From NCBI GenBank assembly GCA_015229045.1, contig JADGCJ010000005.1, forward strand, positions 17,157-81,156: a stretch of DNA of 64,000 nt, written 5' to 3'. The stretch's first letter is position 1, and each line of letters starts with the position of its first letter. The position numbers and the translations under genes were made by a program. Positions 39,463 to 49,277 of the stretch are shown piece by piece. This stretch comes from Magnetococcales bacterium. Its GTDB lineage: Bacteria > Pseudomonadota > Magnetococcia > Magnetococcales > DC0425bin3. Under the pieces are notes generated by a model. The model searched no databases and had not been told where the DNA came from. It saw nothing but the letters and a program-made list of their open reading frames with translations.

Positions 39463-40428
39463 TCAGATGCTTTGGGTCACCCCAAACCGTTCCCGGGCAA
39501 AACGGGCGCGTTCCTGAGGGGTGGCAGCGGCGAGGTTTTCTCGATGGCGATCCACCTCTTGCAGACGGGGATCGAGGCCGGCCTGATTGGCGATCTGGAT
39601 GGTCAGACCGGGGCGGGCGTTGAGTTCGAGAATCAAGGGGCCCAGATTGCGGTCGAGGACGATATCGATTCCCTGGTAGCCCAGGCCGGTCAGTTCCAGG
39701 GATCTGGCGCCCAGTTCCAGGAGTCGCTCCCAGTGGGGAACGATCAGGGAGCCGAGCGGGTTGCCGGTGTCGGGATGCTCATCGATGACCTGATGGTGCA
39801 AAACACCTTGCAGCATGCGTCCGCTGGCCAGATCGACGCCGACACCCACGGCCCCTTGATGCAGATTGGCGCGTCCCAGGGATTGGCGCGTTGGCAGGCG
39901 CACCATCGCCATGACCGGAACGCCTCGATAGACGATGATGCGCATATCGGGCACCCCATAGAAAGTGATGCCCTCGAACAGGGGGTCCAATTGCACCCGG
40001 TACTCCACAAGAACCCGATCGGGCTGACCGCCAAGACTGAAAATGCCGCTGAGGGCACTTTGAATATGAAACTCCATATCCTCGGGGAGCAATGTGGCGC
40101 CATTGGAGAGACGATACCCCTTCCTGGTTCGTCCGGTGACCACCAGGATGCCATCGCCGCCGCTGCCATGGGCTGGTTTGATGACAAAATCGGACCACGC
40201 AGCCAGGGTGTCGTGAATTTTTTTGGCCTCGCGCGGGGTCGAGATCACGGCATACAGGGGCGGTACGGCAATACCGGCTGCCTGGGCCAACTGTTTGGTG
40301 CGCAATTTATCATCCACCAGGGGATAGAGTTCCCGCTGGTTGTGGGGAAGCAGGTAGAGGGCATTGCGGGCATTGAGACCCAACACCCCCTTGTTGCGCA
40401 ACTGTTGAATTGTGTGCCACCACCTCAT
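39463..40428 (-). CDS. Alpha-L-glutamate ligase-like ATP-grasp protein
   Basis: 321 residues of the RimK-related ATP-grasp family, which forms amide bonds through an acyl phosphate. Visible parts are the N-terminal GVLGLNARNALYL, the nucleotide loop FVIKPAHGSGGDGILVV, the metal-binding GLGYQGIDIVLDRNLGPLILELNARPGL. It lies 8 bases downstream of the inactive transglutaminase gene, and these two with a retropepsin-like protease form a conserved trio. Substrate unknown. Confidence 0.9.
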   Translation of the reverse strand: MRWWHTIQQLRNKGVLGLNARNALYLLPHNQRELYPLVDDKLRTKQLAQAAGIAVPPLYAVISTPREAKKIHDTLAAWSDFVIKPAHGSGGDGILVVTGRTRKGYRLSNGATLLPEDMEFHIQSALSGIFSLGGQPDRVLVEYRVQLDPLFEGITFYGVPDMRIIVYRGVPVMAMVRLPTRQSLGRANLHQGAVGVGVDLASGRMLQGVLHHQVIDEHPDTGNPLGSLIVPHWERLLELGARSLELTGLGYQGIDIVLDRNLGPLILELNARPGLTIQIANQAGLDPRLQEVDRHRENLAAATPQERARFARERFGVTQSI

Positions 40429-40436
40429 GTTCTGTC

Positions 40437-41957
40437 TCAGGAACTCTTGCTCAAGGCCTTGAATCGTTTGAGTTCCAGCAGCCGGTAGCCGGTATAGCGG
40501 CCCAGGAGGAGGGTCAGGGCCAGTACCACGAGCAGGAGTTCAGGAAAGACGAACATGAGGTGCTCCGAGTAGGGGTTGCTCATGGCCAGATGGCACAAGG
40601 CGGCGACCATCAGGCTGCCGATGGCCTGTTGCAAGGCGGCGGGAGGTCCGCGTTCATCCCAGATGACCGAGAGACGCTCCACGGTCATGGTCAGGATAAC
40701 CATCGGGAAAAGAGCCACCGACAACCCTCGCTCCATGCCCATGGCGTGACTCAAAATGCTCAGGCCGGCCATCAGCAGGATGACGACGATCAGAATCGCT
40801 GCCAGACGGGGGACGACCAGGAGCTTGAGATGTTCGAAGTAGAGACGCACGGTCAAACCCCCAGCCACGATAAAGACAAACAGAAAAACTCCCCAGAGCA
40901 GCTGGGTTTCCCGAAAAGCCATGGCGATCAAAACCGGCATGAAGGTGCCAAAAGTGGTCAACCCCACGACATTACGCACCACGACCAGAATAAAGACTCC
41001 CAAGGGAACGGTCATCAAAATCTTGAAGACCTGTTGCATGTCCATGGGCAGCGAGAAGAGGGAGAATTTCAGGATGGACGGTGTTTCCGTCTTGGCCAGA
41101 TCCACGGCGCTGGTCAGCGCCATTTGCGGGGTCCAGGCAACGGTCAGGGTCATTTTTGGCTTGCTGCCGCCACCGACGCGAACCAGGGGTGTTGGTCCAC
41201 GCCACCACGGCAACCAGCGCTCGCGAACACCTGGCCCCTGCTGGGGATGGGAGATCCAATGGCCATTATCGGCATATTCCAACCAATGTACCAGGGGGGT
41301 GTCCCGGCGTCCCAGGACCAGTTCGATGCCGTGTACCGTGCGGGCCGGAATTTTGCCCATGGCCAGGATGCCGACGGCTGTTTCCAGGCGATGGGACTCT
41401 GTCGGGTTGGCTCCCAGAAGCAGACGCACCAGATCATCCGGCGGGTCGGCGTTCAGGCTTTTGACCAGTGCGCCGACCAGTGTGGAGGTGTCGGCGGAGT
41501 TGGCTGTCGCGGCCTGAAGGATGGCCTGCGCCGCCGAGAGTTCCGCTCCTTTCCAGATCATGGGGGTGATTTCCGGGGAGCGAGCCTTGACCAGGGGCGT
41601 CGATCTGCCAGTATCATGGACGCCAAAACGATAGTATAAATTTTGTGATCCGGAGGCTTTGCGGGTGGCAAAAATGACCTGTTGATTGTTCCCTTCCGCC
41701 TGGGTGGTCAGACCATAGCCACGGGAGATGAAATGGTGATCCAGGGTGGCGAAACGGTTGCGGATGGAGGGGATGAACACATAAGCCTTGGCCGGTCCCG
41801 CGTTGCCTTCGAAGGCGATGTGGACCTCCACCTGCCATTGGTCGGTCGTCACGCCCGGAGAGAGGGGCAGGTGCAGATGCCAGGCCTTGAAAACGAACAG
41901 GCCAACCCCCACAGCGGCCAACAGGCTGACCAGGATCAGGATGTGACGGTTTCTCAT
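40437..41957 (-). CDS. Inactive transglutaminase fused to seven membrane helices (UUP1 family)
   Basis: 506 residues. One N-terminal helix (about 5-25), a periplasmic transglutaminase-like domain (about 30-300) lacking an obvious catalytic cysteine, and seven C-terminal hydrophobic helices (about 335-500) such as VPLGVFILVVVRNVVGL and LAAILIVVILLMAGLSIL. The ATG overlaps the stop of the retropepsin gene (ATGA) and the next gene follows by 8 bases. Part of the same trio. Confidence 0.9.
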   Translation of the reverse strand: MRNRHILILVSLLAAVGVGLFVFKAWHLHLPLSPGVTTDQWQVEVHIAFEGNAGPAKAYVFIPSIRNRFATLDHHFISRGYGLTTQAEGNNQQVIFATRKASGSQNLYYRFGVHDTGRSTPLVKARSPEITPMIWKGAELSAAQAILQAATANSADTSTLVGALVKSLNADPPDDLVRLLLGANPTESHRLETAVGILAMGKIPARTVHGIELVLGRRDTPLVHWLEYADNGHWISHPQQGPGVRERWLPWWRGPTPLVRVGGGSKPKMTLTVAWTPQMALTSAVDLAKTETPSILKFSLFSLPMDMQQVFKILMTVPLGVFILVVVRNVVGLTTFGTFMPVLIAMAFRETQLLWGVFLFVFIVAGGLTVRLYFEHLKLLVVPRLAAILIVVILLMAGLSILSHAMGMERGLSVALFPMVILTMTVERLSVIWDERGPPAALQQAIGSLMVAALCHLAMSNPYSEHLMFVFPELLLVVLALTLLLGRYTGYRLLELKRFKALSKSS

Positions 41958-42466
41958 GGCGCCATGACCGGACGGCAGGCGGGTTTGGTCAAATATTTCT
42001 TTCCCGGATCGATCAGAATGTTCTGACTCAGAAAACGCCGACCCAGCAACATGGGATAGTTCATTCCCTTGCGGATGGTCAGGTTGACTTCGGTGCGCAG
42101 GACGAGGTTGTCGAGGCAAATGTCCAACTCGACCACAGGGCGGATCTCTTTGGCGCTGCCCACACGGCGGATACGCACGATCCGGAGGACGCGGCGCTCC
42201 ATGACGATCTTTTTTCCTTTTGGCGTACTGAAACTGAACCGCACCCAGGAGTTGCCATCCTGTTCGTACTCTTGCAAATCCTCGATGCCCAGAGAGGATG
42301 TCTTGGCTCCCGTATCGATTTTGGCCTTGATCTTGACGTGATCCGGTTCCAGAAGAACATGTTCCAGATAGCCGATGGTCAAGGGAACCCCGCCTTTTCC
42401 CTCTCCCGATGCCGGGAGAAAGAGTACCAGCAGCAGGCTCAGGAAGAGATCGCGCCATATCGGCAT
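41954..42466 (-). CDS. Retropepsin-like aspartic protease (PF05618 type)
   Basis: 170 residues: an N-terminal hydrophobic signal or anchor (MPIWRDLFLSLLLVLFL), then the DTG active site in KIKAKIDTGAKTSSLGI (about 52-70), a MERRVLRIVRIRR segment and the C-terminal MLLGRRFLSQNILIDPGKKYL. These are the motifs of the family once annotated as ATP-dependent zinc proteases. ATG 42466 begins the signal segment. Overlaps the next gene by four bases. Confidence 0.88.
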   Translation of the reverse strand: MPIWRDLFLSLLLVLFLPASGEGKGGVPLTIGYLEHVLLEPDHVKIKAKIDTGAKTSSLGIEDLQEYEQDGNSWVRFSFSTPKGKKIVMERRVLRIVRIRRVGSAKEIRPVVELDICLDNLVLRTEVNLTIRKGMNYPMLLGRRFLSQNILIDPGKKYLTKPACRPVMAP

Positions 42467-42579
42467 GGAACGGCGGACCCCAAAAAAACTGCGTCGCCAA
42501 AGGGGGGAGCGCGGGAGGCGCACCCGGACCGACCGCGTCCCCTTCGGGCGGGGGGCAGCGAGACACGGGCGCACGGACG

Positions 42580-42870
42580 TCACCGCGTGGTCGATGGTGA
42601 AGAACCTGGCGTAAAGTAGGGAGGCATGCCGATCGGTTCGTCGATACCATCAGCCTCTTCCATCTGCAGAGAGTTCTGCAAATCCTGAACGCATTGCGTC
42701 AAATAACCTGGTTTTTCAGCTGCCGGGATGGCGTTTTCCATGGCCAGCTCCTGGCAGGCCTTGAGCAGCTCTTCGTCAGTCGGAAGATCCTGACTGGCAG
42801 CGGCAAGCCATGGCAGCAAACCTGTAAAGACCACGACTCCCAACAACAACATCCTGTATTTTTTCGACAT
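42580..42870 (-). CDS. Small exported protein with C-x26-C motif (paralogue B)
   Basis: 96 residues. Signal peptide MSKKYRMLLLGVVVFTGLLPWLAAAS, then TDEELLKACQELAMENAIPAAEKPGYLTQCVQDLQNSLQ. Two cysteines frame a helix pair that matches the neighbouring protein at 42914. The C-terminus is short and low-complexity. Lies upstream of the retropepsin gene on the same strand, with a 110-base gap. Confidence 0.75.
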   Translation of the reverse strand: MSKKYRMLLLGVVVFTGLLPWLAAASQDLPTDEELLKACQELAMENAIPAAEKPGYLTQCVQDLQNSLQMEEADGIDEPIGMPPYFTPGSSPSTTR

Positions 42871-42913
42871 GGCCGTTGCTCGCAAAGTGCATCCGTGCTG
42901 TTTGCAGTCAGGT

Positions 42914-43507
42914 TCAGCGGAGTTTTGGGGTTGTCGGGGTATTGGCGCTGCTCTCCTCCGGGACCGTGGTGGTGGATCCGGGTGACCTGGCGGCGCTCTT
43001 TCCTGGCCCTGTTGCCGATTTGGTGGATACCTGGGCTTTTTCGCCGGAGGGGGTGCCAGCCGCCGCCGCAGCGGGGAGAGCAACCGCTGCCGGCTTGAGT
43101 GGTATGGGTATTTTTTCGGTGGTGAGCCCGCCCGCCGTTGTCGACTTGGTGGGCACAGGTATCTTTTCGACGGTCAGGGCGCCGCCCCCTGCCGGTTTGG
43201 TCAGCGCAGGGAGCTTGTCTCCGGTGATGACCCCGGATGGTTTGCTGGCGGCCAGATCTTCATACATGGGCGGCACGTCGGCCTGCTCGGACGGATCGGA
43301 CATGAGATCCTGCATGCATTTGGTCATGTAGGCACTCATCTCGTTGGCCGGGATGTGATCATCTTCCGCAAATTTTTCGCAGGACATGCGGATGTCCATT
43401 TCGGACTCTTTGTTGTTGGGGGCTTTTTGCGCAGCCGGGGCGCCCGCCCAGGCCGACCCCGTCGCCAAGGTTCCGAAAATCAACGCTGCCAAGATTCTTG
43501 CACGCAT
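42914..43507 (-). CDS. Exported protein with paired-cysteine domain and Pro/Thr-rich tail (paralogue A)
   Basis: 197 residues. Signal peptide MRARILAALIFGTLATGSAWAGA, then RMSCEKFAEDDHIPANEMSAYMTKCMQDLMSD, homologous to the domain in the gene at 42580. A long Pro/Thr/Ala-rich tail follows with tandem KLPALTKP, KIPVPTKS and KIPIPLKP segments. Forty-three bases upstream of its paralogue, so a duplication is likely. ATG 43507 is supported by GGGAG eight bases upstream. No function assigned. Confidence 0.75.
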   Translation of the reverse strand: MRARILAALIFGTLATGSAWAGAPAAQKAPNNKESEMDIRMSCEKFAEDDHIPANEMSAYMTKCMQDLMSDPSEQADVPPMYEDLAASKPSGVITGDKLPALTKPAGGGALTVEKIPVPTKSTTAGGLTTEKIPIPLKPAAVALPAAAAAGTPSGEKAQVSTKSATGPGKSAARSPGSTTTVPEESSANTPTTPKLR

Positions 43508-43593
43508 GCACGAGACTCCCTTTGGGGAAGAACGATCCCTCTCCCAGGTGACTCCGGGAGCATGGGTGACAATAAATAGCACCCTCCATCCTG

Positions 43594-45603
43594 TCAAGAT
43601 GGCAGAAGCAACTCTTCGCGTTGCAGGGCGAGAATTCGGTCCCGATAAATGGCGGCCTGTTCAAATTCCATGCTGGCGGCGGCTTCGCGCATACGTTTTT
43701 CCAGGCGCTTGATCTCTTTGGCGGTGTCGGCGGGGGAGAGGGAGGGTCGTGGTTCATTGGCTGCGGCTGAGGGGTGCCTCGCCGCCGCCGTGTCAGAACC
43801 GAAAGCGCCGCCGGGTACCTCGGCCACCTCCCGGCGCACCGAGACGGGGGTGATGCCATGCTCCCGGTTGAAGGCCTCCTGGATGGTGCGGCGACGGCTG
43901 GTTTCGGCCAGGGCGCGTTGCAGGGAACCCGTCATCCGGTCGGCATAGAGGATCACCCGGCCATCGACGTTGCGGGCCGCCCGACCGATGGTCTGGATCA
44001 GCGAGGTTTCCGAGCGCAGAAAGCCCTCCTTGTCGGCATCCAGGATGGCGACCAGTCCCACTTCGGGAATGTCCAATCCCTCGCGCAGCAGGTTGATGCC
44101 CACGAGAACCTGAAATGTGCCCAGACGCAGTTGACGGATGAGTTCCAGCCGTTCCAGGGTTTCGACGTCGGAGTGCAGATAGCGCACCTCGATGCCCATC
44201 TCCTTGAGATAATCGGTGAGATCTTCGGCCATGCGTTTGGTCAGGGTGGTCACCAGGGTGCGATACCCCTGCTTCAAGGTGACACGAATTTCATGGAGCA
44301 GATCGTCCACCTGGTTTTCCACCGGGCGCACCAGACAGGGGGGATCGACCAGACCTGTGGGGCGGATGATCTGTTCGACCACCTGGTTGCCGCAGCGTTC
44401 CAGTTCAAAGGCGGCGGGGGTGGCTGACAGATACAGGGTCTGGGGACGCATGCCATCCCACTCCTCAAAGGTGAGGGGACGGTTGTCCAGGGCCGACGGC
44501 AGGCGAAAGCCATACGCCACCAGGGTCTCCTTGCGCGAGCGGTCCCCCCGGTACATGCCGCGCACTTGTGGCACGGTGACATGGCTCTCATCGACGATGA
44601 GCAGGCCATCCCGGGGCAGATACTCCATCAGGGTGGGTGGGGGTTCACCAGGGCGCCGACCGCTCAAAAACCGGCTGTAATTTTCGATGCCGTTGCAATA
44701 CCCCACCTCCTGGAGCATCTCCAGATCGTACTGGGTGCGGCTCTCCAGTCGTTGGGCTTCAAGGAGGCGATTTTCCTGGCGAAACCAGGTCAGGCGTTGC
44801 GTCAGCTCGGTTTTGATCTCTTCCATGGCGCGCAGGATGGTCTGGCGTCCGGTGACATAGTGGCTGGCCGGAAAGAGGGTCAGGGTGGGCACATCGCGCA
44901 GCAGATGGCCGGTGAGCGAGTCCACCTCGCGCATGCGGTCGATCTCATCCCCGAACAGGTCGATGCGCACGGCGACACTCTCTTCGTGGGCCGGGAACAC
45001 CTCGAGGGTATCGCCGCGCACCCGGAAGGTGCCGCGCTGAAAATCGAGATCGTTGCGCTGATATTGAATCTCGACGAGCTTGCGGATCAGGTGGCGCTGA
45101 TCCCAGGTTTGGCCGACGCCCAGGGTGATGGCCATTTGCAGATAATCTTCCGGGGATCCCAGACCATAGATGCAGGAGACCGAGGCGACGATGATGACAT
45201 CCCGGCGTGTGAGCAGGGCACGCGTCGCCGCATGGCGCAGGCGGTCGATCTGCTCGTTGATGGCCGAATCCTTCTCGATGAAGGTATCGGTCTTGGGAAC
45301 GTAGGCTTCGGGTTGGTAATAGTCGTAGTAGGAGACGAAATATTCGACGGCGTTATGGGGAAAAAACCCCTTCATTTCGCCGTAGAGCTGGCCAGCCAGG
45401 GTTTTATTGTGGGCCAGGATCAATGTCGGTCGTTGCAGCTGTGCGATGACGTGGGCCACGGTGAAGGTCTTGCCCGATCCGGTCACACCGAGCAGGGTCT
45501 GGTCGCGGCGGTCGGCCCGTATCCCGGCGACAAGCTCCTGAATGGCACGGGGCTGGTCGCCTTTGGGTGAAAAATCGCCAACCAGCTTGAAGAGGGTGTG
45601 CAT
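43594..45603 (-). CDS. uvrB: Excinuclease ABC subunit B
   Basis: DNA-loading helicase of nucleotide excision repair. About 669 residues: Walker A GVTGSGKT (39-46), the beta-hairpin [16 protein letters not shown]-like [13 protein letters not shown], motif VI and the C-terminal UVR domain ([12 protein letters not shown]). ATG 45603 is chosen because MHTLFKL matches the family's start and AGGA lies upstream. Separate from uvrA and uvrC, as usual. Confidence 0.97.
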   Translation of the reverse strand: MHTLFKLVGDFSPKGDQPRAIQELVAGIRADRRDQTLLGVTGSGKTFTVAHVIAQLQRPTLILAHNKTLAGQLYGEMKGFFPHNAVEYFVSYYDYYQPEAYVPKTDTFIEKDSAINEQIDRLRHAATRALLTRRDVIIVASVSCIYGLGSPEDYLQMAITLGVGQTWDQRHLIRKLVEIQYQRNDLDFQRGTFRVRGDTLEVFPAHEESVAVRIDLFGDEIDRMREVDSLTGHLLRDVPTLTLFPASHYVTGRQTILRAMEEIKTELTQRLTWFRQENRLLEAQRLESRTQYDLEMLQEVGYCNGIENYSRFLSGRRPGEPPPTLMEYLPRDGLLIVDESHVTVPQVRGMYRGDRSRKETLVAYGFRLPSALDNRPLTFEEWDGMRPQTLYLSATPAAFELERCGNQVVEQIIRPTGLVDPPCLVRPVENQVDDLLHEIRVTLKQGYRTLVTTLTKRMAEDLTDYLKEMGIEVRYLHSDVETLERLELIRQLRLGTFQVLVGINLLREGLDIPEVGLVAILDADKEGFLRSETSLIQTIGRAARNVDGRVILYADRMTGSLQRALAETSRRRTIQEAFNREHGITPVSVRREVAEVPGGAFGSDTAAARHPSAAANEPRPSLSPADTAKEIKRLEKRMREAAASMEFEQAAIYRDRILALQREELLLPS

Positions 45604-45628
45604 GATTTCCTGCATCGCCGGACTGTTA

Positions 45629-45952
45629 TTATGGGGAGAACATTTCCTGAAGGATGTCCAGAATGGAAGCGGATGCAGTTTTGTTCAGGCGTCCAAGGTG
45701 TTGGAGCAGCCTGGATCGGTCAATAGCCCGAATTTGATCCAAAGCCACGTTGCCAGCTCTTTCACGGAATTTAATTTGAACTCTCCAAGGCGCAAATTTA
45801 ATTGTTGATGTCATGGGTGCAACGATTACTGTTTGCAACTGGTTCATTTCGTTGGGCGACACGATGACGCAAGGCCTGGTTTTCTGCATCTCGCAACCCT
45901 GCGTTGGATCCAGCTGAACCAGGTAAACATCAAATCGTTTCACCAGGTCCAT
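45629..45952 (-). CDS. mazF: MazF/PemK-family mRNA interferase
   Basis: 107-residue toxin. The start [27 protein letters not shown] is the family signature, followed by [11 protein letters not shown] and [11 protein letters not shown], which includes the catalytic-type arginine region. The start overlaps the antitoxin's end by 13 bases. It lies 26 bases from the uvrB start, same strand. Confidence 0.93.
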   Translation of the reverse strand: MDLVKRFDVYLVQLDPTQGCEMQKTRPCVIVSPNEMNQLQTVIVAPMTSTIKFAPWRVQIKFRERAGNVALDQIRAIDRSRLLQHLGRLNKTASASILDILQEMFSP

Positions 45953-46188
45953 TCCTTGGTGTCAAAGTCGTTGGTCCCTGTCAGGAGGGGTGCTTCGTCG
46001 CCTCCCATGTTGCGCTGGTTGATTGCCGCGCTCTCCCATCCTTGACGGGGCGGAGAGCGGACCGGGGAAAGAAGGATGCCACCATCAACAAATCTCAATT
46101 CAAGCTCACAACCTTCCAGACCAGCCTTCTGAATCATGAGTTTTGGAATACGAACCCCTTTGGAATTACCTATTTGAACCAGACGCAT
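45940..46188 (-). CDS. mazE: MazE/AbrB-type antitoxin
   Basis: 82 residues: MRLVQIGNSKGVRIPKLMIQKAG is the swapped-hairpin AbrB DNA-binding domain, with an acidic C-terminal tail for toxin binding. A GGAGG site precedes ATG 46188 closely. First gene of the mazEF pair. Confidence 0.9.
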   Translation of the reverse strand: MRLVQIGNSKGVRIPKLMIQKAGLEGCELELRFVDGGILLSPVRSPPRQGWESAAINQRNMGGDEAPLLTGTNDFDTKEWTW

Positions 46189-46446
46189 GCCTCCCTCCGG
46201 TAGCTGTCAATGTCCGTCCTTGCCCCCTGTACTGCCTGAGACCGAGTTCAACTCCCCATTCTGGATCACTTGCAAAGAGGTGGTCAATCGTTTTATATTT
46301 TTTCATGGAGATGGGGTGGCGGATGACTCTTTTTTGATCATTCCGGATCCCGGCCTTGGCAATCTCTCCCGTGCATTCCGGTGCCAACCGGCCTCCGGGT
46401 TCAAACCCTACATTTGCAGACAACCTTATCAAACGGAGTGCCCCTC

Positions 46447-47655
46447 ATGTCCGTATTGTCTTCGCGTGTGCAAAAGGTGAAGCCTTCTCCCACCCTGGCG
46501 GTGACAGCCAAGGCCAAAGAGCTGAAAGATCAGGGGCGGGATGTGGTTGGTCTCGGTTCGGGAGAGCCTGATTTCGATACTCCGGACCACATCAAGGAGG
46601 CGGCCATCGAGGCCATCCGCAAAGGGTTTACGAAATACACTCCGGTGGCGGGTATCCCGGAGCTGCGCAAGGCCATCATCGGCAAATTCAAGCGGGACAA
46701 TGGCCTGGAGTTTCGCCCCAATCAGATCGTGGTCACCGTGGGGGGCAAGCAGGCTTTCTACAATCTGGCCCAGGCGATGCTGAATCCGGGTGATCAGGTG
46801 ATCATTCCGGCGCCGTACTGGGTCTCCTATCCGGACATGGTCCTGTTGGCCGATGGGGAGCCGGTGATAGTCGATACCACCGAGGCCAATGGCTTCAAAA
46901 TGCGCCCCGCCGACCTGGAAGCGGCCATCACCCCGCGTACCCGGCTGGTGGTGATCAACTCCCCATCCAACCCCACCGGCGCGGCCTACACCCGGGATGA
47001 ACTGGCCGCCCTGGGCGAGGTTCTCCTGCGTCATCCGCACGTCTGGGTCGTCTCCGATGACATCTACGAAAAGATTGTTTTTGGCGACTTTGTCTTTTCC
47101 ACCATCGCGCAGGTGGTGCCGGGGCTGCAGGATCGTACCATCACCATGAACGGGGTCTCGAAGACCTACTCCATGACCGGCTGGCGCATTGGTTACGCTG
47201 CCGGGCCCGCAGAGGTGATCCAGGCCATGGAGACCATTCAGTCGCAAAGCACCTCCAATGCGACCTCCATCTCCCAGAAGGCGGCCCTGGTGGCCATCGA
47301 GGGGGACCAGAACTGTTTGCGTCCCATGGTCGATGCCTTCCGGCAGCGGCGTGATTTTGTCGTGCAGAGATTCAATGCCATACCCGGCATGCACTGCCGG
47401 ACGCCGGAAGGTTCCTTCTATGCCTATCCCTGTTTCTCCGGACTCGTGGGTCGGCGCACCGACAAGGGAAAGATCATCACCGACAGCAATGTCTTGTCGG
47501 AGTATCTCCTGGAAGGGTTTGACGTGGCGGTGGTGGCCGGGGCCTCGTTTGGCAAGGATCCCTATTTTCGCATCTCCTACGCCACCTCCATGGCCAACCT
47601 GGAGAAGGCCATGACGCGCATTCACACGGCTGCCGAGCGGTTGATGGGGGGGTGA
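46447..47655 (+). CDS. aspC: Aspartate aminotransferase (class I PLP)
   Basis: 402 residues. LGSGEPDFDTPDHIKEAA is the N-terminal signature of the Ib subgroup (Thermus-like aspartate aminotransferases). The PLP lysine is in NGVSKTYSMTGWRIGYAAG (about residue 238) and NSPSNPTGAAY binds cofactor. GGAG lies eight bases upstream of ATG 46447. Substrate range may include prephenate or aromatic amino acids, as in the subgroup. Confidence 0.92.
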   Translation: MSVLSSRVQKVKPSPTLAVTAKAKELKDQGRDVVGLGSGEPDFDTPDHIKEAAIEAIRKGFTKYTPVAGIPELRKAIIGKFKRDNGLEFRPNQIVVTVGGKQAFYNLAQAMLNPGDQVIIPAPYWVSYPDMVLLADGEPVIVDTTEANGFKMRPADLEAAITPRTRLVVINSPSNPTGAAYTRDELAALGEVLLRHPHVWVVSDDIYEKIVFGDFVFSTIAQVVPGLQDRTITMNGVSKTYSMTGWRIGYAAGPAEVIQAMETIQSQSTSNATSISQKAALVAIEGDQNCLRPMVDAFRQRRDFVVQRFNAIPGMHCRTPEGSFYAYPCFSGLVGRRTDKGKIITDSNVLSEYLLEGFDVAVVAGASFGKDPYFRISYATSMANLEKAMTRIHTAAERLMGG

Positions 47656-47660
47656 GGGGG

Positions 47661-47972
47661 CTACCCGTCGAGTGTACCAAGAACCGTCGGCAGATCACGG
47701 GCGCCGTGCAGGACGCGGAGGATGAGGGGCGGCACCGAGGCAGGATTGTAGACAAAAACATAGGGAAAACTGTCAAGAGTCAGGAACCGGAAAGGGCGAT
47801 TCACCAAGTCGGGTCTCTCTCTTCCGGCAAGAGGGTACTCGCCGAGGTTCCTGGCTGCTTGTTCCACCGCCCCGCGAAACACCTGCGCCGTTGCCGGGTT
47901 GTCTTTGGAGATCCAGTCAGTTGCCTGCATGATGTCCAGGCGCGCTTTCGGAGAGAAGATAGCCGACTTCAT
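47661..47972 (-). CDS. parE: ParE/RelE-family toxin
   Basis: 103 residues: FSPKARLDIMQATDWISKDNPATAQVF, LAGRERPDLVNRPFRFLTLDSFPYVFVY and ILRVLHGARDLP, all typical of ParE. Start overlaps the parD stop by four bases. Convergent with aspC. Confidence 0.9.
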   Translation of the reverse strand: MKSAIFSPKARLDIMQATDWISKDNPATAQVFRGAVEQAARNLGEYPLAGRERPDLVNRPFRFLTLDSFPYVFVYNPASVPPLILRVLHGARDLPTVLGTLDG

Positions 47973-48220
47973 TGTGCATTTCGCTCGATCACTTCGTCCA
48001 TCTCGCGCAGAATGTCATTCAGGGTATGCGTTCCTTCGCGTTGCGCTTCTTGTTCTGTGGCCTCCAGCATGGCTGTGAACTCTTCGCGTCCGGCTTCGCG
48101 TTTTTGCAGGAGCTGTAATGCACTCCTCACCACCTCGCTGATGTCACTGAAGCGTCCACTCGCCACGCAACCGTGTGCGAAGCCTTCGAGTTCCGGGGTG
48201 AGGTGAATACTGGTGACCAT
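47969..48220 (-). CDS. parD: ParD-family antitoxin
   Basis: 83 residues: MVTSIHLTPELEGFAHGCVASGRFSDISEVVRSALQLLQKRE is a ribbon-helix-helix ParD domain. ATG 48220 has GAGG upstream. Coupled to parE by a four-base overlap. Confidence 0.88.
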   Translation of the reverse strand: MVTSIHLTPELEGFAHGCVASGRFSDISEVVRSALQLLQKREAGREEFTAMLEATEQEAQREGTHTLNDILREMDEVIERNAQ

Positions 48221-48256
48221 GGGAGTGTCCTCGCTGGTTGGCAACTTTTTGGCACG

Positions 48257-49168
48257 TCAAAATGGGGGTTGAAGGGTGTCTGTGTGTCTGTTCAGGATCT
48301 CCCTGACCTCATCGAGAACCCGCTTCACCTCGTCTTGCAGGGCTGGCAGAAATTTTGTTTTTTCCGCAAGATCTTTGTCGTCCTGGCAGGCTGCCGTTTC
48401 CAGTTCGGCGGCAAGATGTTCGAGCCTGTCCGCCCCGATGAGGGCGGCTGCCCCCTTGAGATTGTGGGCGGCCGTGAACAGGGCTCGGGCGTCCCGTTGT
48501 GTCAGGGAGCGGGCGATGGTTTGCAAACTCGCGGGCAGGGAGAGCAGATACTCCTGCAACAGAGGTGTGACATGGTGTCGAAGGTTGTGTCTGAGATGAG
48601 CGATCTTTTGCTGATCGATGGCCTTTAAAGAAGGCAGGGGCATCGGAAAGGGGTCCGCCGACTCCGGGACAGGGTCCGCTGGTGGATTTTTTTCCTCCGG
48701 GTCTGTATGCCCGGGCTGGGAGCTGGTTCCTGTCCCATGTTTGGAGTTGGTTCCTGTCCCGTGTTTGTAAAAACGGTCGATCAGTTTGAGCAGTTGATTT
48801 TTTTGTATGGGTTTGGCAAGGCAGAGGTCACATCCCGCCGCCAGAATTCTGCCATGATCATCCTGTGCAGTGAAGGAGGTCATGGCAACAATGGGCGTAT
48901 GGGGCCGATTGTCCCTGGCCTCGATGGCGCGCATCAGGCGTGTGGCCTCGTATCCGTCCATTTCCGGCATGATGACGTCCATGATGACCAGGTCGAAAGA
49001 GGTGGTGGTGAAAAGATCCACGGCTTCCTGACCGTTGCGGGCCGGATGCAATGTGTGAGGCGTCCCCTGCAAAATGGCACTGACCAACAGACGGCTCTCC
49101 CGGGAGTCGTCTGCCAGAAGAATCCTGCTGCCGATTGCTTCTGCCTGCTGGTCATGCTGCCATGACAT
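48257..49168 (-). CDS. REC-HPt two-component phosphorelay protein
   Basis: About 303 residues. Receiver domain (about 15-140) with ILLADDSRES, phosphoacceptor Asp in IMDVIMPEMDG, T/S in VAMTSF and K in LAKP. A linker has the repeat KHGTGTNSKHGTGTSS. The HPt domain (about 205-290) has His in AAHNLKGAAALIGADRL. An upstream in-frame ATG at 49252 would add 28 residues. No kinase is adjacent; 25-75 bases precede the HTH-REC gene on the same strand, so a shared phosphorelay is possible. Confidence 0.87.
   Translation of the reverse strand: MSWQHDQQAEAIGSRILLADDSRESRLLVSAILQGTPHTLHPARNGQEAVDLFTTTSFDLVIMDVIMPEMDGYEATRLMRAIEARDNRPHTPIVAMTSFTAQDDHGRILAAGCDLCLAKPIQKNQLLKLIDRFYKHGTGTNSKHGTGTSSQPGHTDPEEKNPPADPVPESADPFPMPLPSLKAIDQQKIAHLRHNLRHHVTPLLQEYLLSLPASLQTIARSLTQRDARALFTAAHNLKGAAALIGADRLEHLAAELETAACQDDKDLAEKTKFLPALQDEVKRVLDEVREILNRHTDTLQPPF
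48724..48771 (-). repeat. Two direct 24-base repeats in the REC-HPt linker
   Basis: Near-identical units with core GGTTCCTGTCCC encode SKHGTGT twice. A recent in-frame duplication of the linker. Confidence 0.7.
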
Positions 49169-49277
49169 GCCGGACACCACGTTTTTTGGACCATTGGAAG
49201 ACCAGGACGGCCCAGGATGGGCTGTGCCCTTCGACGCCACAACACACTTCATGCGTTTTTGACCGCACCCTTGCGGA

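Noticed and set aside
46166..46305. A minus-strand frame of 46 codons (MKKYKTIDHLF start)
   Set aside because: No ribosome site, and it overlaps the mazE start region. Looks like chance.
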